A stretch of 18,528 nucleotides of DNA from an uncultured Alphaproteobacteria bacterium. GTDB taxonomy: Bacteria; Pseudomonadota; Alphaproteobacteria; Rhodobacterales; Rhodobacteraceae. The position numbers and the translations under genes are program-made. The notes under the pieces were generated by a model. That model was given only the letters and a program-made list of their open reading frames with translations. It was not told where the DNA came from and searched no databases. The stretch spans positions 4,690 through 23,217 of the forward strand of contig CAKMZE010000034.1 of assembly GCA_929200295.1 (NCBI GenBank), written 5' to 3'. This document shows positions 1 to 7,806 of the stretch, one piece after another; within the stretch, counting starts at the first letter, position 1; the number at the start of each line of letters is the position of its first letter.

Positions 1-1153
1 GGCAGGCGATGATCAGCACAGAGACAGCCGAAATCAACGCATATTCGGGCGAGGGGCCAAACACCCCCCATACAAGCGCTGTGAGCATCGCAATCACAAG
101 CACCACAGGCACGAACCAATGGGTGATCTTGTTCACCATATCCTGCAGTGGCAACCGCGTGGATTGCGCGTCAGACACCATACGGATGATCTGCGCGAGC
201 AAAGTATCAGCACCCACTTTGGTTGCGCGGTATGTGATCACACCGGTGCCATTCACAGTGCCTGCAAAGAGCGGCGCATCAGTGGATTTCGCCACAGGCA
301 GTGGTTCGCCCGTCATCATGCTTTCGTCGATATCAGTTGTGCCATCTGTAATCATGCCATCAACGGCGACCTGCTCACCCGGGCGCAAGCGGATCAGATC
401 ACCGGACACGATTTGCTCAATCGGGACCTCTTGGCCCGTGGTGCCATTAATCCTGTAGGCTGTGCGGGGCTGTAGCGCGACCAGTTTTTCAATCGCAGCC
501 CCTGTTTGCCCCTTTGCGCGCGCCTCTAACCAGCGACCAAGCAAGATCAGGGTGACGATAACGGCTGCCGCCTCAAAATAAACGTCGCGCATTTCAGGTG
601 GGATGAGATGTGGCGCGATGAAGACAAACGTTGAATAGACCCAAGCCGCCCCTGCACCTAGTGCAACAAGTGCGTTCATATCGGGTGCGAGGCGGCGCGC
701 AGACCTACCACCAAGTATAAAGAAATCACGCCCTGGCCCTATGAGGACCAGCGTTGTGAAGGCCAACTGGATGCCCCAATTGGCCTTTTGCCCTATGATC
801 GTCTCAACCCATTCTGCAAAGCTATGTACAAGATGCCCACCCATGGCCAAAATCACGACAGGCAGCGTGAGCGCAGCCGCAATCACGAGATTGCGCCACG
901 ACATAAGTGCTGTATCTGCATGTGCAGTCGGTGTCGTGAGCGAAGTTGCAAAAGCGGCAGGGTAGCCTGCGTTTTCAAGCGCGCGCATGACATCTGATGG
1001 ATTGCCGCCGCTGAGCGTGATCCGATGTGTCGCGAGGTTAGCAATGGCGCTTTTGACGTTTGGTACCGTACGCGCTGCGGCTTCGACCCGCGAGACGCAG
1101 GACCCACAATGCATACCTTTTACCTCAAGGAGGTATGTTTGGCCTTGCTTCAC
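1..1153 (-). CDS. copA: Copper-exporting P1B-type ATPase, N-terminal part (cut by window edge)
   Basis: Partial gene: 384 codons are present and the reading runs off the left edge. The protein would pump Cu(+) out of the cytoplasm across the inner membrane. Visible parts, in order: an N-terminal heavy-metal-associated domain with GMHCGSC (residues 13-19); membrane segments around 87-106, 127-147, 160-180 and 192-207; an actuator domain with the phosphatase loop DESMMTGEP (276-284); and a further membrane segment around 345-365. The last segment reads VSVLIIAC and is followed by a partial codon starting with C, consistent with the CPC metal site of Cu/Ag-type pumps. The phosphorylation and ATP-binding domains lie outside the window. 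I chose the GTG start at 1153 because GGAAAGG lies about 8 nt upstream and the HMA domain begins directly after it; the frame stays open back to a TGA near 1211 but holds no ATG there. Family assignment is firm; copper rather than silver is inferred. Confidence 0.93.
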   Translation of the reverse strand, partial: MKQGQTYLLEVKGMHCGSCVSRVEAAARTVPNVKSAIANLATHRITLSGGNPSDVMRALENAGYPAAFATSLTTPTAHADTALMSWRNLVIAAALTLPVVILAMGGHLVHSFAEWVETIIGQKANWGIQLAFTTLVLIGPGRDFFILGGRSARRLAPDMNALVALGAGAAWVYSTFVFIAPHLIPPEMRDVYFEAAAVIVTLILLGRWLEARAKGQTGAAIEKLVALQPRTAYRINGTTGQEVPIEQIVSGDLIRLRPGEQVAVDGMITDGTTDIDESMMTGEPLPVAKSTDAPLFAGTVNGTGVITYRATKVGADTLLAQIIRMVSDAQSTRLPLQDMVNKITHWFVPVVLVIAMLTALVWGVFGPSPEYALISAVSVLIIAC

Positions 1154-1180
1154 AGGAATATCCCTTTCCAGCCTCTCTAC

Positions 1181-1211
1181 TGGATAAAGGTGATCACCTG
1201 CGCATGGTCAA
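1181..1211 (-). promoter_or_regulatory. Candidate MerR-type promoter and operator for the copper ATPase
   Basis: On the minus strand TTGACC (1206-1211) and TATCCA (1181-1186) are separated by exactly 19 bp. The spacer contains a perfect 12-bp palindrome, AGGTGATCACCT (1188-1199). Overlong 19-bp spacers holding a dyad are typical of promoters controlled by MerR-family metal sensors such as CueR. The predicted transcript would start about 25 nt ahead of the GTG start. The palindrome does not match the usual CueR half-site (ACCTTCC), and no regulator gene is visible in the window, so the regulator's identity is open. Confidence 0.5.
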
Positions 1212-1221
1212 GGCCAAAAGC

Positions 1222-2781
1222 TTAGGCGCTTTTGGCAACTTGTGGCATGTCTTGGCCACCATCTGCGGTTTCACAGCGATTGCGCCCTGCCTCTTTGGCA
1301 CGATAAAGCGCAAGATCCGCATTGCGCAGCAAATCCTGAATATTCTCGCCATGTGTCGGGAATGTTGCGATACCACATGAAATCGTCACAGTCGGTAATT
1401 GCTGGTTGGCATAAAAGACCTTTGCGTCTTGCACGCTCTTGCGCAGCTCTTCTGCAACAAATTGCGCCTCGTCCAGTTCTGTTTCTGGTAGGACAATAAG
1501 GAATTCTTCCCCGCCAAAGCGGCAAGAGATTTGATTAGGCGTTGTACCTTTTCGCATTTGATCGGCGATCTCTTTGAGAACGGCATCACCTGCGTCATGC
1601 CCAAAGCTATCATTGAAGCTTTTGAACTTATCAGCGTCAAAGGCGATGACCGAAAACTTTGTCCCGTTGCGCGCGAAATCTTGCATTTGCTGGCGCATGA
1701 GATCCAGACAATAGCGCCGATTGCTAAGCCCCGTGAGAGGGTCGCGCGTTGATTGTTCGTGCAGCTCATCTCGCAGGCGCACATTCGCAATCGCGAGGCT
1801 GACAAGCTCACCACATTTCGTTGCAAAAGCTGACGGATCAGAAATACGCATCTCGGAAGATGCGCCAGAACCGCTATAACGAATATGCATCAAACCAACC
1901 GTATCGCCATGAGCCACAATAGGGATGCATGTGTATTTCTGAATGGGTAAATGCTTGACCGCTGCAACATGCGCGCATTCAAACGAAATCTCTTCCTTAT
2001 TATAAATATAGCTGCGCCCGCGTCGCAGACCCCAACACGAATCTGCCTCGATATAGTTTTGTAGGTTGTCTCGCCCCCAACAGAGCACGCCATCAAGAAC
2101 ATCGCGTGAGTTGGAATAGATATAAAGCTCACCCTGGCTGCCTGGCAGAACATGGCTGAGGTATGTGCGCACGATTTCGTATAGCTCATCCAACGTTTTA
2201 CAGGTCTGGAGCCAATCGGCGAATTCATTCAGTATACCAGTCTCGTATTGCCGCGCCTTTTCTTTTTGCAAGGTTACGGCCAGCTCGCGCCGTGCCTCAT
2301 CGGCAAGCTGTACCGAGGCATCGCGTTCAATGGATTTTTGCCGCTCTTCGGTGACGTCTGTTAAGGTCACGATAAAACCCGCATCCCGAAACGGGCGCGC
2401 ACGGGTCGAAATCACCCGGCCAGAGCGGAGATTACTATCATATTGAAATTTGCTGTGCCGGCTGAATTGACGGCTGATTTGTTCGACCTCTTGAGGTGTT
2501 AACTCTTCCCGCATGAGGCTATATTTAAAAAACTCACTGCGATCGATACCTACAAAAAGATCAGTGCGCCGCATTTCAAGCAGATCCATCACGCGTTGCG
2601 TGTAGAGCATGCATTTCCCATCTTCACCCCAAACTAGCAGCCCTTGCTCCATTCCTTCTGCGACTTGCAGCAGCTTTTTCAGATCAAGGCTCGTGTCAAA
2701 CGTATTGTTATTCTTTGGGGTAGCGTCTCTGCGCGCAGGCCCATGTGCCGACTTTGGCACAGCGGTTTGAGATTTCTCCAT
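1222..2781 (-). CDS. Diguanylate cyclase with PAS-like, GAF and GGDEF domains
   Basis: 519 aa, no signal peptide or membrane segment, so a soluble sensor that makes cyclic di-GMP from two GTP. Order: PAS-like region (about 35-145, with VWGEDGKCMLY near its start), a charged helical linker (145-182), a GAF-like domain (about 185-335), and a GGDEF domain (about 345-505). The catalytic domain looks intact: RDPLTGLSNRR (346-356), FDADKFKSFND (381-391), GHDAGD (394-399) and RFGGEEF (421-427). The inhibitory I-site (RxxD upstream of GGEEF) is absent: the aligned residues read TPNQ (414-417), so product feedback is probably lost. There is no EAL or HD-GYP domain. It begins 33 bp after the flgI stop with AAGGA upstream, and looks like the last gene of the flagellar operon. 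The signals bound by PAS and GAF are unknown. Confidence 0.92.
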   Translation of the reverse strand: MEKSQTAVPKSAHGPARRDATPKNNNTFDTSLDLKKLLQVAEGMEQGLLVWGEDGKCMLYTQRVMDLLEMRRTDLFVGIDRSEFFKYSLMREELTPQEVEQISRQFSRHSKFQYDSNLRSGRVISTRARPFRDAGFIVTLTDVTEERQKSIERDASVQLADEARRELAVTLQKEKARQYETGILNEFADWLQTCKTLDELYEIVRTYLSHVLPGSQGELYIYSNSRDVLDGVLCWGRDNLQNYIEADSCWGLRRGRSYIYNKEEISFECAHVAAVKHLPIQKYTCIPIVAHGDTVGLMHIRYSGSGASSEMRISDPSAFATKCGELVSLAIANVRLRDELHEQSTRDPLTGLSNRRYCLDLMRQQMQDFARNGTKFSVIAFDADKFKSFNDSFGHDAGDAVLKEIADQMRKGTTPNQISCRFGGEEFLIVLPETELDEAQFVAEELRKSVQDAKVFYANQQLPTVTISCGIATFPTHGENIQDLLRNADLALYRAKEAGRNRCETADGGQDMPQVAKSA

Positions 2782-2814
2782 AATGGAATCCTTATTACAA
2801 TATCGCGAAGTGAG

Positions 2815-3924
2815 TTAGCGGACGATAAAATCAGCATGCAGCGCGCCGCTGGCTTTAATGCTTTTGAGAATGTCGATCATGTCGCGTGGCGCGACGCCCA
2901 GTGCATTTAGCCCTGCGACAACCTCGCTCAGTGATGTACCCTCATGAATTTCGGCAAGGCCGATCCCCGGCTCTTCGGTGATGCCCGCTTGTGTACGAGG
3001 AACAACCACCGTTTCACCTGGTGCAAACGGGTTTGGCTGGATCGCAAGCGGGGCTTCTTGGATGCGCAACGTGAGGTTCCCCTGACTGACAGCCACACGT
3101 GATATACGCACGTCTTCCCCCATCACAATCGTGCCGGAACGTTGATCGACAACAACCGTGGCGCGGCGCTCGGGCTCAACAAGGATATTTTCAATACGCC
3201 CCAATGCATGGGCCGGCGAGGGCATGCGTGTCGCGGTGATATTCAGCTCAACCGTGCCTGCATCCAGCATTAGCGCAACAGGGCGGTCAAAATTCGCATT
3301 GATCGCTTCTTCGATACGTCCAGCCGTCGTAAAGTCTGGCGTGCGCAGCGCAAGGCGCAGGCTCGTGAGATTACCGAACGCAAAATCAACCTCGCGTTCT
3401 ACAGTCGCCCCCGATGGGATCACACCTGATGTGGGCACACCTTGCGTCACTGTGGCCGCATCCCCCCCAGCTGTAACGCCACCTGCGATGATTGTGCCTT
3501 GTGCGACAGCATAAATATCACCATCCGCTGCATTGAGCGGTGTCATGATTAATGTTCCACCAAGCAGGCTATTTGCATCACCAATCGCAGAGACAGTCAC
3601 ATCCATCGGGCTTCCTGCGCGGGCAAATGGCGGCAGGCTTGCTGTTACCAGCACTGCGGCGACGTTCTTGGGGCGAAATTCCTCGCCCGTGACGTTCACG
3701 CCAAGGCGTTCAAGAATATTGGTCATGATCTCTTCGGTAAAGGGTGCATTACGCAGCCCGTCGCCCGTGCCGTTTAGGCCAACAACAAGGCCATACCCCA
3801 CGAGATCATTTGCGCGCACGCCATCAAATTCGACCAGATCCTTAAGCCGGATGGGGCTCGCGTTTACGGGACTCATCGCTGTAAAGCACATGAGACAAAT
3901 TGCCAGAAAGGCGGTTAATTTCAA
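2815..3924 (-). CDS. flgI: Flagellar P-ring protein FlgI
   Basis: 369 aa, the usual family length. FlgI polymerises in the periplasm around the rod to form the P-ring, the peptidoglycan-layer bushing of the flagellar basal body. The first 22 residues are a Sec signal peptide (hydrophobic LTAFLAICLMCFTAM, likely cleavage after VNA). The mature start SPIRLKDLVEFDGVRANDLVGYGLVVGLNGTGDG is highly characteristic when read in order. The C-terminus, with DMIDILKSIKASGALHA, also fits. The start codon is TTG at 3924-3922, sharing TTGA with the flgL stop and preceded by GGGGGAG about 8 nt upstream, which implies translational coupling to flgL. The L-ring partner flgH is not in the window. Confidence 0.97.
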   Translation of the reverse strand: MKLTAFLAICLMCFTAMSPVNASPIRLKDLVEFDGVRANDLVGYGLVVGLNGTGDGLRNAPFTEEIMTNILERLGVNVTGEEFRPKNVAAVLVTASLPPFARAGSPMDVTVSAIGDANSLLGGTLIMTPLNAADGDIYAVAQGTIIAGGVTAGGDAATVTQGVPTSGVIPSGATVEREVDFAFGNLTSLRLALRTPDFTTAGRIEEAINANFDRPVALMLDAGTVELNITATRMPSPAHALGRIENILVEPERRATVVVDQRSGTIVMGEDVRISRVAVSQGNLTLRIQEAPLAIQPNPFAPGETVVVPRTQAGITEEPGIGLAEIHEGTSLSEVVAGLNALGVAPRDMIDILKSIKASGALHADFIVR

Positions 3925-4928
3925 CGCAGATACTCCCCCAGATTCAACCGTGCAAACCGTGCGGTCATGGCATAATGTAGCTCGAGCTGGGTCTGGAGCG
4001 TTTGTAGCGCTGAAGCTGTTTCAAATGGATCCGCTGAAACAGTATTATTACGCTCTATACTCAGCGCCGTTTTCTGCGCAGTATGTTCGACACCCGCCTG
4101 TTTCACCGATTGCTCAACAAAACCGACACGCGATTGCAGGTTGGCGATGCCAACGGCTGCGGTTTGCAATCGCAAACCACTTTCCCGCAAGAGCGTTGCC
4201 TTTTCAGGCTCACCCAATGTTCCTAAACGATCAGCGACAGTTGCAATGGCACTGGCCTTGAGCACATCACGCAAAGCGGGGTCATCCGCGCGCGCCTCAT
4301 ATGTGACGGTCAGCGTTTCACTAATCGCACGTGTGGGTTTATCCCCGGTATCGCCTGTATACCCCATCGTCGCAAAGCCACCTGCGGGGTCATCAAACCA
4401 CGTATCTATCGTGTTCATAATATCATTAGGGGATGTGGCTGTACCAATCGCCGTCATGATATCTGTCAGCATCACCTCAGCATCATTTAACGCGGCTTTA
4501 TCCACCTCGACCCCTGCAAAGAGGCTTCGATCTGCATTGCGTGTGTTTAAGACCGACACCATATCAATAAATGCAGTGCTTGCTTGACGTCCAAGCTCAT
4601 CAACCTGATGCGCGGGGCTATCGATCGAAATTTTCAGCAGGCCGATTGCAGCTGTTTCGCGCTTTTTATCAAATGCCTCTAATGACACTTGCGTGGCTGT
4701 AAGGGTCTGCGCGGTTTCATTCGTCGCTTGTTGAAATGCCGAAAGCACATCAAGCGAATATTCAAGACCGCTCAAACGGATTGTATCACCACCCAGAGCT
4801 TTGGTCTTATCCGCAACCTCGCCCGAGCTCATTTCAGCTGCAAGCCGCGCAAGATCAGTTTTTAGGACAGCACTTTGGCGCGTGGTTTGGAACTGCAACG
4901 CGCTATCGCCATAAGATGAGAAATACAT
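3921..4928 (-). CDS. flgL: Flagellar hook-filament junction protein FlgL (HAP3)
   Basis: 335 aa. FlgL is exported through the flagellar type III apparatus and forms the second adaptor ring between hook and filament. The N-terminal helix, with SALQFQTTRQSAVLKTDLARL followed by AAEMSSGEVADKTKALGGD, resembles flagellin D0/D1. The C-terminal helix (ETASALQTLQTQLELHYAMTARFARLNLGEYLR) is flagellin-like too. There is no signal peptide, as expected for this export route. It starts one base after the flgK stop, with GGAG inside the end of flgK about 8 nt upstream, and its own stop overlaps the flgI start. The central region is not strongly conserved. Flagellin itself is a less likely reading because of the adjacent flgK and the Roseobacter gene order. 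Confidence 0.9.
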   Translation of the reverse strand: MYFSSYGDSALQFQTTRQSAVLKTDLARLAAEMSSGEVADKTKALGGDTIRLSGLEYSLDVLSAFQQATNETAQTLTATQVSLEAFDKKRETAAIGLLKISIDSPAHQVDELGRQASTAFIDMVSVLNTRNADRSLFAGVEVDKAALNDAEVMLTDIMTAIGTATSPNDIMNTIDTWFDDPAGGFATMGYTGDTGDKPTRAISETLTVTYEARADDPALRDVLKASAIATVADRLGTLGEPEKATLLRESGLRLQTAAVGIANLQSRVGFVEQSVKQAGVEHTAQKTALSIERNNTVSADPFETASALQTLQTQLELHYAMTARFARLNLGEYLR

Positions 4929-4929
4929 T

Positions 4930-6363
4930 TTAAATCTCCATCAGTTTTTTGAGCAACATATCCACTGTCTGCATCACGCGCGCATTGGCAGAGTAGGCTT
5001 GCTCAATCAGCATGAGCTGCTGGATTTCTTGATCGGTATCCACGCCTTCGGCTTTCTCTGCGCTCCGCAGCGTTTCCCACCGCGCGGTTTTAAAACTCAG
5101 CTCTTCTTCCGCATTCACCCGCAAATGGCCTGCCGTTGCATTGAAATCAGCAATCCGGCCCGCAACACTCAGGGAAAGACCACCTGTACCCACGGTTTGC
5201 GATGCACGTAACGCATCTGCCCAAGCGTTGAGCTGAGTATTATTGCCGATCGGGCCTGTAGTGGCCGCGTTCATCCCATCGCGCAATCGTGACAATGCGC
5301 CGCCCGCACTGGGGTCAACAGCCGTATTCACCTTCAGCCGCTCAGACAGACCAACCAAATCAACCGCGTCAAATGCGCTGCCATTGTCAGTGAGCAGCCC
5401 TGGATCACCAGCAGATAACGTTGGATCAACACCGCTATCTTCAAACCGTGTGATAAGATCCTGTGCAATCGCATCAAGATCTGCCTGTAAGTTTGGTAAT
5501 GTTGTGTCGCGCAATTCAAACGCGGCGGCCAAGGACCCGCCTTTGAGACGCCCGAACCCGTTGTTCATATCCAATGGGTCGCCGTTTTGTGACACACCAG
5601 ACAATGCCCCAGATGCCAATGTCATATCTGGGGTGATCAGCGTCGCACGGTCAAAGCTGAACGTCGCCGCAGGCCCATCAATCAGCATCGCACCGCTTGT
5701 GGTCATCAGCGCAACCTGCCCATAACCGCGGTCAATTTCGCGCAATGGCGCAATCTCTGCAATTTTATCAATCGCAACTTGGCGCGCATCTAATAGGTCG
5801 GTTGTATCAGCCTGTTCCACGACAGCGCGTTTGATATCCGCATTAAAGCGTTCCACCTGCTTGAGGGACGTGTTGAGGGTCTCAACATCTGTCGCGATGC
5901 TCGAATCCGCAGCCTCACGTTGCGTGCGAATAGCATGGCTATAATTCCGCAATGTCGCGGTCACATCTTTGAGACGCCCCACCACATCACCAAGACGTTG
6001 CTCTGACGCAGGATCACTGGCCGCTGAAACAAGCGCCTTTTCAAATGCGGCAAGCCTGCTACCAAGGTTGGCGCCATCGCCTACTTCGCCGAAATCGCGG
6101 CTCAGCGCCTTGAGCGCTGTCGTAGTGCTTTGGTATAGCCCAACATCAGCCTGAGCGAGGCGACGATCCGCAAGCAGACCAGGGTTGCTATGCCGCGTGA
6201 TGCCATCAACACGGACCCCACCCCGATGGGTCGAGATATCCACAGACCGACGACCATAGCCGTCAGTATGTGCATTCGAAATATTGGAAGACACGACTTC
6301 TGCCATGCGCGCGCTTGCGGTTAGACCGCTTAATGCATTCCCAAGAGCGCTCGAGATGCTCAT
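4930..6363 (-). CDS. flgK: Flagellar hook-associated protein FlgK (HAP1)
   Basis: 477 aa. FlgK forms the first junction ring on the distal end of the hook. The N-terminus carries the rod/hook signature: SSALGNALSGLTASARMAEVVSSNISNAHTDGYGRR, with the conserved S-N-I-S-N-A and the G-Y-x-R ending. The C-terminus (QEIQQLMLIEQAYSANARVMQTVDMLLKKLMEI) is the matching helix of the same family. Between them is a long helical and variable middle (about residues 80-400). AAGGGA lies about 8 nt ahead of the ATG. It sits 21 bp after flgE and one base before flgL, so it is mid-operon. No oddities seen. Confidence 0.95.
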   Translation of the reverse strand: MSISSALGNALSGLTASARMAEVVSSNISNAHTDGYGRRSVDISTHRGGVRVDGITRHSNPGLLADRRLAQADVGLYQSTTTALKALSRDFGEVGDGANLGSRLAAFEKALVSAASDPASEQRLGDVVGRLKDVTATLRNYSHAIRTQREAADSSIATDVETLNTSLKQVERFNADIKRAVVEQADTTDLLDARQVAIDKIAEIAPLREIDRGYGQVALMTTSGAMLIDGPAATFSFDRATLITPDMTLASGALSGVSQNGDPLDMNNGFGRLKGGSLAAAFELRDTTLPNLQADLDAIAQDLITRFEDSGVDPTLSAGDPGLLTDNGSAFDAVDLVGLSERLKVNTAVDPSAGGALSRLRDGMNAATTGPIGNNTQLNAWADALRASQTVGTGGLSLSVAGRIADFNATAGHLRVNAEEELSFKTARWETLRSAEKAEGVDTDQEIQQLMLIEQAYSANARVMQTVDMLLKKLMEI

Positions 6364-6384
6364 GTCTTGATCCCTTTCACGTTA

Positions 6385-7692
6385 TTAGCGTTTGATGTTT
6401 GTGGTTTCTTGCAGCATTTCATCAACCGTCTGAATGACCTTCGCGTTAGATGAATAAGCCCGCTGAGTTTGGATCAGCTGCGTCAGCTCACCTGCAACAT
6501 CCGTGGCAGATTCTTCGCGTGCAAAACCAACGATATCGCCCGTCGGCCCATCCCCCGCATCCCAGAGAAAGAATGACCCGCTTTCTGGTGTGATGCGATA
6601 GGCTTGCCGATCCAATGCCTCAAGTCCATTAACGTTTGGCACATCTACCATTGGAATTTGGTAAAGAACGCGGTTGATGCCAATATCAAATGACGCGCGC
6701 AAAAAGCCGTTTTCGTCAACCTCAATGGAGGTCAAGCTCCCAACAGGTGTACCGTTTTTAGAAATGGCGACAGGCGCGAACGCATCAGACAGCTGGGTCA
6801 CACCAGTGGTTTCGCCGGGGCTACCGATGTCAAATGTCATCGGTCCGCCAGCCACATTCACTGTAAATTGCCCGGTTGTGGTGTCATATGCACCCCCAGA
6901 CACATTTGCGACAGATAGCAGGGTGCCACCACTGCCACGCGTATCATCAAACGTAAGTGTATATTCGCCAACGATTGTGCTGCCCTGGGCGCTATCAGCA
7001 ATCGTCATTGTCCATTCATTACTGTCGGGGTCACCTGCTGCGGGCACTGTTGGCGTGAAATTAATCACGAGGTTCTCGGATTTCCCAAGGTTATCAAAAT
7101 ATTCAATTGACAGCGTTTCATCACCGTCTGTTGATCCTGCCTCGGTCGAGGTTGCAGGCAGATTAACCGCAAGGTTCACACGTGTTGTCGCCTCACCCGC
7201 TGACTGGTTACTGTTGATGCGCACAGGCTCTAGCCCATCCACGGAATCGCGTGGATATGTCGGCACAACGCCATCTGCCTCAGCTGGCCAGCCCATTAGG
7301 ATCATCCCAGCAGGACTGCGTAAATATCCCTGATCATCGGTGCGGAACGACCCTGTTGTCGCAAGCAAAAGCGGCTTATCACCATTTTCAATATTCACAG
7401 CCGCCTCTGATGTGACGGGAATCATCCCACGCCCCCGCACCGCAATGTCGGTCGAATTCTTTGTTGAGACAAGCGAGCCGCTTTGATCAATCAAACGCGT
7501 GCTCGTTGTGCGGACACCGCCAGCAGAATACGTGCCCTCACCACTGGAAATCACCATTGAGTGAAAATCAGTGAGCGCACGTTTATATCCATAGGTCGCG
7601 GAATTCGCGATGTTATCAGAAATAGTTGCAAGCCGCGTTGCGTTGGATGAAAGCCCAGCAACGCTGGCATTCAACGAAGAAGAAATTGTCAT
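6385..7692 (-). CDS. flgE: Flagellar hook protein FlgE
   Basis: 435 aa. FlgE polymerises into the hook, the universal joint between motor and filament. The N-terminal rod/hook domain reads SSLNASVAGLSSNATRLATISDNIANSATYGYKRA in order, followed by the family's typical DQSGSLVSTKNSTDIAVRGRGM region (about 70-92). The C-terminal helix contains ELTQLIQTQRAYSSNAKVIQTVDEML. The middle (about 150-330) is acidic, rich in Thr, Gly and Asp, and corresponds to the surface-exposed D2/D3 domains, which vary widely between species. AAAGG lies about 9 nt ahead of the ATG. It follows motB after a 114-bp gap holding a possible promoter, and it heads the tightly packed flgEKLI segment. Confidence 0.95.
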   Translation of the reverse strand: MTISSSLNASVAGLSSNATRLATISDNIANSATYGYKRALTDFHSMVISSGEGTYSAGGVRTTSTRLIDQSGSLVSTKNSTDIAVRGRGMIPVTSEAAVNIENGDKPLLLATTGSFRTDDQGYLRSPAGMILMGWPAEADGVVPTYPRDSVDGLEPVRINSNQSAGEATTRVNLAVNLPATSTEAGSTDGDETLSIEYFDNLGKSENLVINFTPTVPAAGDPDSNEWTMTIADSAQGSTIVGEYTLTFDDTRGSGGTLLSVANVSGGAYDTTTGQFTVNVAGGPMTFDIGSPGETTGVTQLSDAFAPVAISKNGTPVGSLTSIEVDENGFLRASFDIGINRVLYQIPMVDVPNVNGLEALDRQAYRITPESGSFFLWDAGDGPTGDIVGFAREESATDVAGELTQLIQTQRAYSSNAKVIQTVDEMLQETTNIKR

Positions 7693-7727
7693 CTATTAAG
7701 CCTTTCTGGATCAGGAATGACGCCTTT

Positions 7728-7744
7728 GGGCAAGGCTTAAGCCA
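7728..7744 (-). promoter_or_regulatory. Possible sigma-54-type promoter ahead of flgE
   Basis: On the minus strand TGGC (7744-7741) and TTGC (7733-7730) are separated by 7 bp, which places the invariant GG and GC 10 bp apart, as in -24/-12 promoters. Predicted initiation would be about 27 nt ahead of the flgE start codon. The flanking bases are weaker (TGGCTT rather than TGGCAC). The site also overlaps a perfect 10-bp palindrome (GGCTTAAGCC) that could be an operator or chance. Roseobacter flagellar genes are generally thought to be CtrA-linked rather than sigma-54-linked, so this is only a candidate. Confidence 0.25.
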
Positions 7745-7806
7745 TTCGCCCTTAACGGCCTCCTAAGATGACATTGATTTTCTTCACTTTTTTGCGTGAT
7801 ATTGGA

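Noticed and set aside
9..458. A 149-codon plus-strand open frame at the left edge
   Set aside because: It is opposite the copper ATPase, whose HMA, TGE and CPC signatures make the minus strand certain.
3533..4261. A 242-codon plus-strand open frame
   Set aside because: It lies opposite flgI and flgL, whose products are clearly recognisable. The translation is rich in Ser, Arg and Pro with no family signature, as expected of a complementary-strand shadow.
6674..7333. A 219-codon plus-strand open frame
   Set aside because: It is entirely opposite the flgE middle region and has no motif or ribosome site of note. It is a shadow of flgE.
7737..7757. Two TTAA motifs near flgE as a CtrA site
   Set aside because: The spacer is 11 bp rather than 7, so it does not fit the full CtrA box.
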